This document shows positions 36,690-44,478 of a stretch of DNA of 64,000 nt, piece after piece. Below the pieces are notes generated by a model. The model ran no database searches and was not told the origin of the DNA. It worked only from the letters and a program-made list of their open reading frames with translations. Location: assembly GCA_024637155.1 (NCBI GenBank), contig JAGXFR010000005.1, forward strand, positions 24,795 to 88,794. Direction: 5' to 3'. This DNA is from Burkholderiaceae bacterium. GTDB lineage: Bacteria; Pseudomonadota; Gammaproteobacteria; Burkholderiales; Burkholderiaceae_E. Numbering within the stretch: the stretch's first letter is position 1; each line of letters begins with the position of its first letter. A program made the position numbers and the translations under genes.

Positions 36690-37880
36690 ATGGGTGACAT
36701 TGGAAAGCTGATTGGTCGTCAGCGCTTCCTGTTTAAGGCGGATATGAGCCGAAACGAGGTGTCGCTTTCAGATTTCGTGCGTGGCAGTCGCTTCCTGGTC
36801 ATCGGCGGCGCAGGTTCCATCGGGCAGGCAGTGACGCGCGAGATCTTCAAGCGCAAGCCGAAGGCGCTGCACGTCGTCGACATCAGCGAAAACAACATGG
36901 TCGAGCTGGTGCGCGACATCCGCAGCACGCTCGGCTACATCGAAGGGGATTTCCGCACTTTTGCCGTCGACTGCGGCGGCCGCGAATTCGCCGCGCTGAT
37001 GAACGCCGGAAACGGTTACGACTATGTGCTCAACCTCTCGGCGTTGAAGCACGTGCGCAGCGAGAAGGACCCGTTCACGCTGATGCGTTTGATCGAGGTG
37101 AACGTGCTCAATACCGTCAGCACGATTGCACATGCCCGAGCGGGCGGGGCCCGCAAGTACTTCTGCGTGTCAACGGACAAGGCTGCGAACCCGGTCAACA
37201 TGATGGGTGCGAGCAAGCGGATCATGGAGATGTTCCTGATGCGCGCAAGTCTCCAGCTCCCGATCTCGACGGCGCGCTTCGCGAATGTGGCCTTCTCCGA
37301 CGGGTCGCTCCTGCATGGTTTCAATCAGCGTTTCGCCAAGCGCCAGCCGATCTCGGCGCCGAACGACGTGCGCCGTTACTTCGTCACCCCGCAGGAGTCA
37401 GGTGAGCTGTGCCTGAGTTCGTGTCTGCTCGGCGAGAACCGCGACATCTTCTTCCCGAAGCTCAGCGAGCAGCTGGACCTGACCCGTTTCTCGGACATCG
37501 CGGTGCGCTACCTGGCGCAGCTCGGTTTTGAAGCCCATGAGTGCGCCACGGAGGACGAGGCCCGCGACCGAGCCCCCGAGTTGATCGCGCGCAAGAAGTG
37601 GCCGTGCTTTTTCTTCGCGAGCGATACGACCGGGGAGAAGGATTTCGAGGAGTTCTTCACCGACGCCGAGACGCTCGATATGGAGCGTTTCGAGAACATC
37701 GGCGTGATCAAGAATGCGCCGGACTTCGACGAGAAGCGATTGGAGCATTTCCTGGCCACCATCGAGCGCATCCGCAGCCAGCCGACCTGGGACAAGCCCG
37801 AAATCGTCGCGTTGTTCAACGACATGCTTCCGGACTTCGCCCACCAGGAAACGGGCAAGTACCTTGACGGCAGGATGTAG
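36690..37880 (+). CDS. Soluble UDP-GlcNAc 4,6-dehydratase-like (polysaccharide biosynthesis) enzyme
   Basis: A 396-residue CapD-family SDR without membrane helices. Motifs: 'FLVIGGAGSIGQAVTREIF', 'VLNLSALKHVRSEKDPFTLM', 'FCVSTDKAANPVNMMGASKR' and 'RFANVAFSDGSLLHGFNQRF'. It differs from the FnlA protein and has a longer C-terminus. Likely product: a UDP-4-keto-6-deoxy-HexNAc. ATG 36690 is chosen because GAGGTGA stands five bases upstream; a GTG nine bases earlier is possible. Composition switches back to GC-rich here. It forms a tight cassette with the sugar transferase and class III aminotransferase that follow. Confidence 0.82.
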   Translation: MGDIGKLIGRQRFLFKADMSRNEVSLSDFVRGSRFLVIGGAGSIGQAVTREIFKRKPKALHVVDISENNMVELVRDIRSTLGYIEGDFRTFAVDCGGREFAALMNAGNGYDYVLNLSALKHVRSEKDPFTLMRLIEVNVLNTVSTIAHARAGGARKYFCVSTDKAANPVNMMGASKRIMEMFLMRASLQLPISTARFANVAFSDGSLLHGFNQRFAKRQPISAPNDVRRYFVTPQESGELCLSSCLLGENRDIFFPKLSEQLDLTRFSDIAVRYLAQLGFEAHECATEDEARDRAPELIARKKWPCFFFASDTTGEKDFEEFFTDAETLDMERFENIGVIKNAPDFDEKRLEHFLATIERIRSQPTWDKPEIVALFNDMLPDFAHQETGKYLDGRM

Positions 37881-37882
37881 GA

Positions 37883-38551
37883 ATGCAGCGGCTGCTCGAC
37901 ATCGTTCTGTCCGGGATGGCACTTGTGCTGCTCTCGCCACTGCTGGTGCCGATCGCCATCGCCTTGCGACTGACAGGTGAGGGTGAGATCTTTTATGTAC
38001 AGACGCGAATCGGCCGTGGCGCAAGAGCATTTGGCATCTACAAGTTCGCCACCATGCTGAAGGACAGTCCGAATCTGGGAACGGGTACGGTGACGGTAAG
38101 AAACGACCCGCGCGTTCTGCCGCTCGGGCATTTCCTCCGCAAGACAAAGATCAACGAGTTGCCACAGTTGCTCAACATCATCAAGGGTGACATGAGCATC
38201 ATCGGGCCACGCCCCCTGACTCAGCGCGGCTTCGACGCGGTTCCTGGCGTTCTTCAGGCTGAGATCGTCAAGGTCAGGCCGGGCTTGTCCGGAATCGGGT
38301 CAATCATCTTTCGGGACGAGGAAGCGTTGTTGCACGCTGCCGCAGAAGCGCCGGCGTTCTATGACCGGACGATCGCGCCATACAAGGGCGCGTTGGAAGC
38401 GTGGTACGTGTCCAATCAGGGATTGCGCAGCTACTTTCTGTGCATCGCGATCACCCTCTGGGTGGTACTGTTTCCGAAGTCACGGGCCGTCTGGACGGCA
38501 TTCCCCGATTTGCCCAAGCCCCCGGCCGAACTCGCGGAAATGCTGACATGA
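37883..38551 (+). CDS. Second initiating sugar-1-phosphate transferase (PglC-like)
   Basis: A 222-residue bacterial sugar transferase. The N-terminal hydrophobic hairpin 'LSGMALVLLSPLLVPIAIAL' is followed by 'KINELPQLLNIIKGDMSIIG' with PRP, and 'RPGLSGIGSIIFRDEE'. It differs in sequence and composition from the gene at 35928, so it is not a recent duplicate. It begins two bases after the dehydratase stop and overlaps the aminotransferase start by four bases (ATGA). It may load the 4-amino sugar of this cassette onto the lipid carrier. Confidence 0.85.
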   Translation: MQRLLDIVLSGMALVLLSPLLVPIAIALRLTGEGEIFYVQTRIGRGARAFGIYKFATMLKDSPNLGTGTVTVRNDPRVLPLGHFLRKTKINELPQLLNIIKGDMSIIGPRPLTQRGFDAVPGVLQAEIVKVRPGLSGIGSIIFRDEEALLHAAAEAPAFYDRTIAPYKGALEAWYVSNQGLRSYFLCIAITLWVVLFPKSRAVWTAFPDLPKPPAELAEMLT

Positions 38552-39888
38552 ACCAACCACTCCTCCCCGCCGCCCTCTCCGCCGCCCTCTCCGCCGCCCT
38601 CTCCCGCTACGCCTCCCGCAACCCCGAGAGCGCCCGGCTGCACGCCGCCGCCGCCGAGGTAATGCCCGGCGGGAACACCCGCACCGTCCTCTTCTACCCG
38701 CCCTTCCCGCTCTTCATGGTCCGCGGCGAAGGCTGCCGGCTGTGGGACGCGGACGGACACGCCTACCTCGACGCGCTGGGCGAGTTCACGGCCGGGCTCT
38801 ACGGCCACTCGCACCCGGTGATCCGGCGTGCGCTCGAGGAGGCGCTGAAGGGCGGCATGAGTCTCTCGGCGCACACCGCGGGCGAGGCGGCGTTGGCGCG
38901 CGAGCTGCGCCGGCGCTTCCCCGCGATGGAACTGCTGCGCTTCACCAATTCGGGCACCGAGGCGAACCTGCTCGCCTTGTCCGCCGCCTGCGCGCACACG
39001 GGGCGGCGCAAGATCCTGGTCTTCGACGGGGCCTATCACGGGGGCGTCCTCACCTTCGGCGGGGGCGGTTCACCGGTGAACGTGCCGCACGATTTCGTCG
39101 TCGCACGCTACAACGACCTGAGCTCGGTGCAAGCGCTCACTCACGCGCACGGCAAGGAACTGGCGGCGATCCTGGTCGAGCCGATGCTCGGTTCGGGCGG
39201 CTGCATCGCGGGCGACCCGGTCTTCCTCGCGGGGCTGCGCGGGCTGGCCGATGAGACGGGCGCGTTGCTGATCTTCGACGAGGTGATGACCTCGCGCCTC
39301 TCGCCGGGCGGGCGCCAGGCGCTGCTGGGCATCAAGCCGGACCTGACCACGCTGGGCAAGTATTTCGGCGGCGGCGTGTCCTTCGGAGCCTTCGGCGGAC
39401 GCGCCGACGTGATGGCCCGCTTCGACCCGCGCCGCCCCGACGCGCTCGCCCACGCGGGCACCTTCAACAACAACGTGCTCACCATGGCTGCCGGTCTGGC
39501 GGGGCTGGAGCAAGTGCTCACTCCGGCGGCAATCAGTGAACTCAATGAACGCGGCGAGCGGCTGCGCGCCGCAGCGAACGAGATCTTCGTGCGCCACGGC
39601 GTGGCGCTGCAGTTCACCGGGCTGGGCTCGCTGATGAACCTGCACGCCACCGACGTCTCCATCTCCCGCCCGGCCGACCTGGCCGGCACCGACCCGCGCG
39701 TGAAGGACCTGATCTTCTACGATCTGCTCGAGCGCGGCATCTACCTGGCGCGCCGGGGCTTTGTGGCGCTGTCGCTGCCCTTTGGGGAAGCGGAGGTGGC
39801 GGAGTTTCTGGGGGCGCTGGAGGCCGTGGTGAGAGAACGGCGCGACATTCTCCCGGCGCGAGATTCCGAGCCTGAGACTTCCGGATGA
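38548..39888 (+). CDS. Class III aminotransferase (glutamate-1-semialdehyde aminomutase-like)
   Basis: A 446-residue PLP enzyme of fold type I, class III. 'PGGNTRTVLFYPPFPLFMVR', 'RFTNSGTEANLLALSAACAH', 'LIFDEVMTSRLSPGG' and the Schiff-base Lys in 'TTLGKYFGGGVSFGAFGG' are visible. It resembles GSA aminomutases, but its position, coupled to a 4,6-dehydratase and an initiating sugar transferase, suggests amination of a sugar or of an activated small molecule rather than heme synthesis. Most sugar aminotransferases are DegT-type, so this is unusual. A 12-bp triple repeat encodes AALS-AALS-AALS near the N-terminus. Confidence 0.8.
   Translation: MNQPLLPAALSAALSAALSRYASRNPESARLHAAAAEVMPGGNTRTVLFYPPFPLFMVRGEGCRLWDADGHAYLDALGEFTAGLYGHSHPVIRRALEEALKGGMSLSAHTAGEAALARELRRRFPAMELLRFTNSGTEANLLALSAACAHTGRRKILVFDGAYHGGVLTFGGGGSPVNVPHDFVVARYNDLSSVQALTHAHGKELAAILVEPMLGSGGCIAGDPVFLAGLRGLADETGALLIFDEVMTSRLSPGGRQALLGIKPDLTTLGKYFGGGVSFGAFGGRADVMARFDPRRPDALAHAGTFNNNVLTMAAGLAGLEQVLTPAAISELNERGERLRAAANEIFVRHGVALQFTGLGSLMNLHATDVSISRPADLAGTDPRVKDLIFYDLLERGIYLARRGFVALSLPFGEAEVAEFLGALEAVVRERRDILPARDSEPETSG
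38569..38604 (+). repeat. Three perfect tandem copies of a 12-bp unit
   Basis: GCCGCCCTCTCC is repeated exactly at 38569, 38581 and 38593. The unit is four codons (AALS), so gain or loss alters length without frameshift. Confidence 0.9.
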
Positions 39889-40071
39889 CCTGCGAACCCT
39901 AGCGCAACGGGCCCGGAAACACTCGCCCGCGCGAGCAGCACGCGGTAGATAGGGGGTGTCGAAACAAACTCCGCCGGCGGCTATGATGGTGCTATTACGC
40001 GGTACTAGCGACTCATGAAGCGCGAGTGCCAACGTACGCTCGAAGTGGTTGGAGCAACATGGGATTCGACC

Positions 40072-40404
40072 ATGAACATCATGACGTTTGACGGCTATCA
40101 CGCGAAGATCGGATACGACGCTGAACGCGACGTATTTCGGGGGGAAATCCTCGGCCTCACGGGTGGGGCGGACTTCTACGGCAGGGACACCAGGGAACTT
40201 CGTGCGGAGTTCAAGAAGTCGCTTCAGGTCTTCCTGAAAGCCTGCCGCGAGAAGGGCATCGAGCCGCGACGAAACTATTCCGGCAGGTTCAACTTACGCA
40301 TCCCCGCAGAACTCCACGAGAAGTTGGCCATCGTCGCTCAGGCCGAAGGGAAGAGCATCAACACGCTGGCGCAGGAAGCTTTGCAGCAGCGGGTTGCCGC
40401 CTGA
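40072..40404 (+). CDS. hicB: HicB-family antitoxin without visible HicA partner
   Basis: A 110-residue protein. The HicB-like N-terminal fold ('MTFDGYHAKIGYDAERDVFR', 'GEILGLTGGADFYGRDTREL') is followed by a linker and an Arc/MetJ-type DNA-binding segment ('LRIPAELHEKLAIVAQAEGK', 'SINTLAQEAL'). HicB proteins neutralise the RNA-binding toxin HicA and repress their operon. The 183 bp upstream hold no double-stranded-RNA-binding-like HicA gene, and a Phd gene follows, so this is an orphan or the toxin was lost. The ATG at 40072 is chosen; an ATG 57 bp upstream gives an unrelated extension. Confidence 0.75.
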   Translation: MNIMTFDGYHAKIGYDAERDVFRGEILGLTGGADFYGRDTRELRAEFKKSLQVFLKACREKGIEPRRNYSGRFNLRIPAELHEKLAIVAQAEGKSINTLAQEALQQRVAA

Positions 40405-40427
40405 CGTCGTTGCAACACCCCACGCTA

Positions 40428-40454
40428 TAAACTAAACTAACGAAACTTAGTTTA
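40428..40454. promoter_or_regulatory. Operator-like inverted repeat before the Phd/PIN module
   Basis: TAAACTAA (40428-40435) and TTAGTTTA (40447-40454) are perfect inverted arms with an 11-bp spacer, 13 bp before the GTG start of the antitoxin. Placement fits autorepression by the Phd protein. The AT-rich arms stand out from the surroundings. Confidence 0.6.
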
Positions 40455-40467
40455 TCTGGAGAATGTC

Positions 40468-40713
40468 GTGCACACCGTCAACATCCATGAGGCGAAGACG
40501 CACCTCTCGCGGTTGGTCGAAGAGGCGGCCCGCGGGGAGCCATTCGTCATCGCGAAGGCCGGGAAGCCCATGGTGAAAGTCGTCGCGCTGGACGCGCCGA
40601 TCGCTGGACAGACGCGGCGCATCGGCTTCATGGTCGGCGAGATCGCTGTACCCGAGGATTTCGACCGGATGGGATGCGACGAGATCGAACAGCTTTTCGG
40701 CGGCGAAGCGTGA
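40468..40713 (+). CDS. Phd/YefM-family antitoxin
   Basis: An 81-residue antitoxin starting with GTG. The N-terminus 'HTVNIHEAKTHLSRLVEEAA' then 'RGEPFVIAKAGKPMVKVVAL' is a textbook Phd fold, with a flexible acidic tail for toxin binding. A perfect inverted repeat just upstream is the likely operator. The stop overlaps the GTG start of the PIN toxin. It is unrelated at close range to the Phd at 19683, so this is a separate module. Confidence 0.87.
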   Translation: MHTVNIHEAKTHLSRLVEEAARGEPFVIAKAGKPMVKVVALDAPIAGQTRRIGFMVGEIAVPEDFDRMGCDEIEQLFGGEA

Positions 40714-41096
40714 AGTACCTGCTCGACACGCATCTGCTGCTGTGGGCGGCGGGCCAGCCGGGGCGTTTGTCGAGCGTCGCGCGCGCCTTGCTCGAGGATC
40801 CCGCAAGCCAACTGTATTTCAGCGCCGCGAGCCTGTGGGAGATCGCGATCAAGCGTGGGCTCGGGCGCGACGACTTCCGGGCCGATCCCCGCCTTCTGCG
40901 CCGCGGACTGCTCGACAACGGCTATGGGGAACTCCCGATCACCAGCGAACACGCCGTTTCGCTCGACGCACTCCCGCCGATACACAAGGATCCGTTCGAC
41001 CGTATCCTGGTTGCGCAATCGATGGTCGAGGGGATTACCCTCTTGACCATCGACCCGTTGGTCGCGCGCTACCCAGGCCCGGTTCGCCAGGTCTGA
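40710..41096 (+). CDS. VapC-type PIN-domain toxin
   Basis: A 128-residue PIN ribonuclease toxin. Acidic residues: Asp in 'KYLLDTHLLLWAA', Glu in 'SAASLWEIAIKRG', Asp in 'HKDPFDRILVAQS' and Asp in 'LLTIDPLV'. It starts at GTG within the antitoxin stop (GTGA) and pairs with the preceding Phd. It appears full length. In composition it matches the flanking chromosome. Confidence 0.87.
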   Translation: MKYLLDTHLLLWAAGQPGRLSSVARALLEDPASQLYFSAASLWEIAIKRGLGRDDFRADPRLLRRGLLDNGYGELPITSEHAVSLDALPPIHKDPFDRILVAQSMVEGITLLTIDPLVARYPGPVRQV

Positions 41097-41109
41097 GACC
41101 GAAGTCGAC

Positions 41110-41430
41110 TTGCCGTTCCTACCCACGCCATCGCGGGTTAGCAACGGTCTCCATCGACTCGAGCGAATGCCGATCGACCAGGCGGCGGAATCTCGCCAGC
41201 CGATCCACATCACCGGAAGCGCAGCAGCGCGGTGCTCGTCGCCGAGGAAGACTGGCAGGCCATCCAGGAGACCTTGTACCTGCTGTCGGTTCCGGGAATG
41301 GGGGAATCTATCAAGGAAGGCATGGCCGAGCCTCTCGCCAACAGCGCCGAGGAACCCAGCTGGTGAACGGGAAGCTTGGCGCGTCGGACTCAGCCCCCGC
41401 CATGCAAGCATGAGCGGCTGCGCTTCGCGC
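41110..41430 (+). pseudogene. Decayed YefM-YoeB toxin-antitoxin remnant
   Basis: Fragments in two frames read 'IDQAAESRQPIHITG', then after a 1-nt loss near 41217 'KRSSAVLVAEEDWQAIQETL', 'YLLSVPGM', and 'ESIKEGMAEPLANSAEE' to a stop at about 41366. These correspond to a YefM antitoxin from its IDxAAES...ITGKRSNAVL core to its tail. A further frame, 'AWRVGLSPRHA', resembles the first residues of a YoeB/RelE toxin and stops within 20 codons. Both genes are broken; this fills the 395-bp gap between intact modules. Confidence 0.6.
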
Positions 41431-41491
41431 ATTTGATTTCCTATGATAATCGTAGCAATATCGGCTACGAACGAAGCCAAATGGGAAACAT

Positions 41492-42115
41492 GTGACACTT
41501 GCCTCGTTGCTCTTCAGCGAATATCGGCGGCGGGCGCTTGGGCTCCTGCTGTTGCACCCGGACAAGGCTTATCACGTGCGGGAAATGGCACGCCTGACCG
41601 GTACGTCCGCCGGCACGCTTCACAAGGAGCTGACCAGACTGACCGAAGCCGGGGTGTTGCGGCGCCAGAAGGTGGGAAACCAGGTGCGTTACAGTGCAGA
41701 TCGCGATTGCCCGGTATTCGAGGAATTGGCGAGCATTTTGCGCAAGACTTCGGGGCTGGTCGACGTCTTGGGTGCGGCACTGGGCAGCGTTGAACAGGAT
41801 ATTGCGATTGCCTTCGTGTTTGGCTCGGTGGCTCGCGGCGAAGAGCAGTCCAACAGCGATGTGGACGTCATGTTGGTGGGCCGTCTGGGTTTTGCAAAGG
41901 TGGTCCGGGCGCTGCACCCTGCACAGGCGACCTTGCAGCGTGAGATCAATCCCGTGGTGTATTCACTGGATGAGTTTCGTCGCCGTGCGGCCGGTGGCGA
42001 CGCATTTGTTCGCGACGTGTTGGCGCAACCCAAGTTGTTCGTAATCGGCAATTCCAATGAGCTTGGAAAACTTACTCAAGATCGGCAAGCTGCAAGCCCA
42101 CCAAGCGTCGCGTGA
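41492..42115 (+). CDS. MNT-type nucleotidyltransferase with N-terminal winged helix
   Basis: A 207-residue protein. An ArsR-like winged helix ('HVREMARLTGTSAGTLHKEL', 'TRLTEAGVLRRQKVGNQVRY') is followed by a minimal nucleotidyltransferase domain with the GSx10DxD signature in 'FVFGSVARGEEQSNSDVDVM'. In MNT-HEPN toxin-antitoxin pairs the MNT protein modifies and silences the HEPN RNase. The helix-turn-helix fusion suggests it also regulates its promoter. GTG start. It overlaps the next gene, a HEPN homologue broken by frameshift, by 59 bp. Confidence 0.8.
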   Translation: MTLASLLFSEYRRRALGLLLLHPDKAYHVREMARLTGTSAGTLHKELTRLTEAGVLRRQKVGNQVRYSADRDCPVFEELASILRKTSGLVDVLGAALGSVEQDIAIAFVFGSVARGEEQSNSDVDVMLVGRLGFAKVVRALHPAQATLQREINPVVYSLDEFRRRAAGGDAFVRDVLAQPKLFVIGNSNELGKLTQDRQAASPPSVA

Positions 42116-42516
42116 GTCGCTGCGGCGCCTGTTGCAGGCCGCAGCCCGCAGCCCGCAACATCGACGACGCGCGGGTTGCGCAGATCAGTGGCGAGACGCG
42201 ATTCGATGCGGCCTACAAGTGCATCATGCAATGCGGGATGGCGGCACGATGGGCGAACGGATATCGCACGTCCACGAGTCAGCCGGGGCATCATCAAACG
42301 GCCATTCAAACACTGTCGATCACCATTGGGACCGATCAGAGCACGGTGATCGTGCTGGACGCATTGCGCAAGCAGCGCAACATCAATGATTACGAGGGCG
42401 ACCCGATCAGCGACGAAGCGGTCGTCGAATGCATCAACCAGGCCGAGCAGCTTTTCCAGGCAGTGAACGCCTGGATCGCAGTCAATCGTCCGGACCTGCG
42501 GGGAATCAAGAGTTGA
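42057..42516 (+). pseudogene. HEPN-domain gene frameshifted by a 7-bp tandem duplication
   Basis: The first frame opens 'SLENLLKIGKLQAHQASRES' and runs to LLQAAAR. The continuing family sequence is found in another frame: 'NIDDARVAQISGETRFDAAY', 'MAARWANGYRTSTSQPGHHQ', 'VLDALRKQRNINDYEGDPIS'. The break coincides with GCAGCCC GCAGCCC at 42141-42154. Removing one copy restores one open frame of 150 residues. The 'RKQRNINDY' stretch corresponds to the HEPN active-site region. Partner of the MNT gene upstream. Either a recent inactivating event or a reversible switch. Confidence 0.8.
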
Positions 42517-42558
42517 GATTCTGCTGAGGGACTTCGAAGCAGTGGTGGGCAACGACAC

Positions 42559-43566
42559 ATGAAAATCCTCCTCACCGGCGCCGCCGGCTTCATCGGCATG
42601 CACACCGCCCAGCGCCTGCTCGCACGCGGCGACACGGTGGTGGGCGTCGACAATCTCAACGACTACTACGACGTCACCCTGAAGGAAGCGCGGCTCGCGC
42701 GGCTCACGCCGCACGCCAACTTCTCCTTCCACAAGCTGGACGTCGCCGATCGGTCGGGAATGACCGCGCTCTTTGCCGCGGAGAAGCCCGAGCGCGTGAT
42801 CCACCTCGCCGCGCAGGCCGGCGTGCGTTACTCGCTCACCCACCCGCACGCCTACGTGGAGTCGAACCTCAGCGGCTTCATGAACATTCTCGAAGGCTGC
42901 CGTCACAACGGCGTCGCGCACCTGGTCTACGCCAGCAGTTCGAGCGTCTACGGGGGCAATACGGCGCTGCCGTTTGACGAGCACCAGAACCTGGATCATC
43001 CGATCAGCATGTACGCGGCCACCAAGAAGGCCAACGAGCTGATGGCGCACACCTACAGCCACCTCTTCGGGCTGCCGACGACGGGGCTGCGCTTCTTCAC
43101 GGTCTACGGCCCGTGGGGCCGGCCGGACATGGCGCTCTTTCTCTTCACCCGCGCGATGCTCGCCGGCGAGCCGATCGACGTGTTCAACAACGGCGAGATG
43201 GTGCGCGACTTCACCTACGTGGACGACATCGTTGAGGGTGTGATCCGCGTCACCGACAAGGTCGCCACGGCGGCGGCACAATTCGACCCGGCGAACCCGG
43301 ACCCGGCGACCAGCAACGTGCCCTACCGGGTGTTCAACATCGGCAACAACCGTCCGACGCCGCTGATGGACTACATCGGCGCGCTGGAAGCGGCGCTCGG
43401 CGTCCAGGCGCGGAAGAACTTCCTGCCGATGCAGCTGGGCGATGTGCCGGCCACGGCCGCCAACACCGACGCGCTCGACGCGTGGGTGGGATTCAAGCCG
43501 GACACGCGCGTCATCGATGGCGTGCAGCGTTTCGTCGACTGGTATCGGAGCTATTACCGCAAATGA
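42559..43566 (+). CDS. UDP-glucuronate 4-epimerase-like NAD-dependent epimerase (CapI/LspL type)
   Basis: A 335-residue extended SDR. The NAD site is '[20 protein letters not shown]', followed by '[20 protein letters not shown]'. The catalytic elements are '[18 protein letters not shown]' and '[18 protein letters not shown]', with '[20 protein letters not shown]' further on. The 'NDYYD' and 'GPWGRPDMA' segments are typical of UDP-GlcA 4-epimerases rather than RmlB or GalE. It would supply UDP-GalA for an acidic polymer. Its substrate normally comes from UDP-glucose dehydrogenase, but the copy at 45836 carries a large internal deletion. Confidence 0.85.
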   Translation: MKILLTGAAGFIGMHTAQRLLARGDTVVGVDNLNDYYDVTLKEARLARLTPHANFSFHKLDVADRSGMTALFAAEKPERVIHLAAQAGVRYSLTHPHAYVESNLSGFMNILEGCRHNGVAHLVYASSSSVYGGNTALPFDEHQNLDHPISMYAATKKANELMAHTYSHLFGLPTTGLRFFTVYGPWGRPDMALFLFTRAMLAGEPIDVFNNGEMVRDFTYVDDIVEGVIRVTDKVATAAAQFDPANPDPATSNVPYRVFNIGNNRPTPLMDYIGALEAALGVQARKNFLPMQLGDVPATAANTDALDAWVGFKPDTRVIDGVQRFVDWYRSYYRK

Positions 43567-43594
43567 TCGTCATTCCCTTCACTGGCCTGATTCG

Positions 43595-44476
43595 ATGAAT
43601 CGCAAGGGCATCATCCTCGCCGGCGGCGCCGGCACCCGGCTGCACCCGGCCACCCTCTCGGTCTCCAAGCAACTGCTGCCGGTCTTCGACAAGCCGATGG
43701 TCTACTATCCGCTGACCACGCTGATGCTCGCCGGCATCCGCGAGATTCTGCTGATCTCCACCCCGCAGGACACGCCGCGCTTCGAGCAGTTGCTGGGCGA
43801 CGGCAGCCAGTGGGGCATCTCGATCGCCTACGCGGTGCAGCCGTCCCCGGACGGGCTCGCGCAGGCCTTCGTGATCGGCGCGGATTTCATCGGCGACGGC
43901 CTCTCGGCGCTGGTGCTGGGCGACAACATCTTCTACGGCCACAACTTCAACGGGCTGCTTGCCAACGCCACCGCGCGCGCCGACGGCGCGAGCGTCTTCG
44001 CGTACCACGTGCAGGATCCGGAACGCTACGGGGTCGTCGATTTCGACGCCGCGGGCCGCGCACTGAGCCTCGAGGAGAAGCCGGCGCAGCCGAAGTCGAA
44101 TTATGCGGTCACGGGGCTGTACTTCTACGACCAGCAGGTGGTGGAACTGGCGAAGGCCCTGAAGCCATCGGCGCGGGGCGAACTGGAGATCACCGACCTG
44201 AACCGCTGCTACCTGGAGAAAGGGGCGCTTTCGGTCGAGATCATGGGGCGCGGCTACGCCTGGCTGGACACCGGCACGCACGAGTCGCTGCTCGAGGCCT
44301 CGCAGTTCATCGCCACCTTGGAGCGGCGCCAGGGGCTGAAGGTGGCCTGTCCGGAGGAGATCGCATATCGCAGCGGCTGGATCGACGCCGCGCAGCTCGA
44401 GCGCCTGGCCGCGCCGCTCGCGAAGAACGGCTACGGGAAATACCTGATGCGCCTGCTGCGCGAAAAGGCGTTCTGA
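43595..44476 (+). CDS. rmlA: Glucose-1-phosphate thymidylyltransferase
   Basis: A 293-residue RmlA. The N-terminal '[20 protein letters not shown]' and '[20 protein letters not shown]' form the nucleotide site. 'DNIFYGHNF', '[20 protein letters not shown]' and '[20 protein letters not shown]' are conserved. It makes dTDP-glucose, the start of both the rhamnose and 3-amino-sugar routes. The start at 43595 fits the family. It is followed two bases after its stop by rmlC; no rmlB or rmlD was found in the window. Confidence 0.93.
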   Translation: MNRKGIILAGGAGTRLHPATLSVSKQLLPVFDKPMVYYPLTTLMLAGIREILLISTPQDTPRFEQLLGDGSQWGISIAYAVQPSPDGLAQAFVIGADFIGDGLSALVLGDNIFYGHNFNGLLANATARADGASVFAYHVQDPERYGVVDFDAAGRALSLEEKPAQPKSNYAVTGLYFYDQQVVELAKALKPSARGELEITDLNRCYLEKGALSVEIMGRGYAWLDTGTHESLLEASQFIATLERRQGLKVACPEEIAYRSGWIDAAQLERLAAPLAKNGYGKYLMRLLREKAF

Positions 44477-44478
44477 GG

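Noticed and set aside
42559..43566. Assignment of this epimerase as RmlB, which would complete the dTDP route
   Set aside because: It has the NDYYD and GPWGRPDMA signatures of UDP-GlcA 4-epimerases and lacks the RmlB STDEVYG segment.
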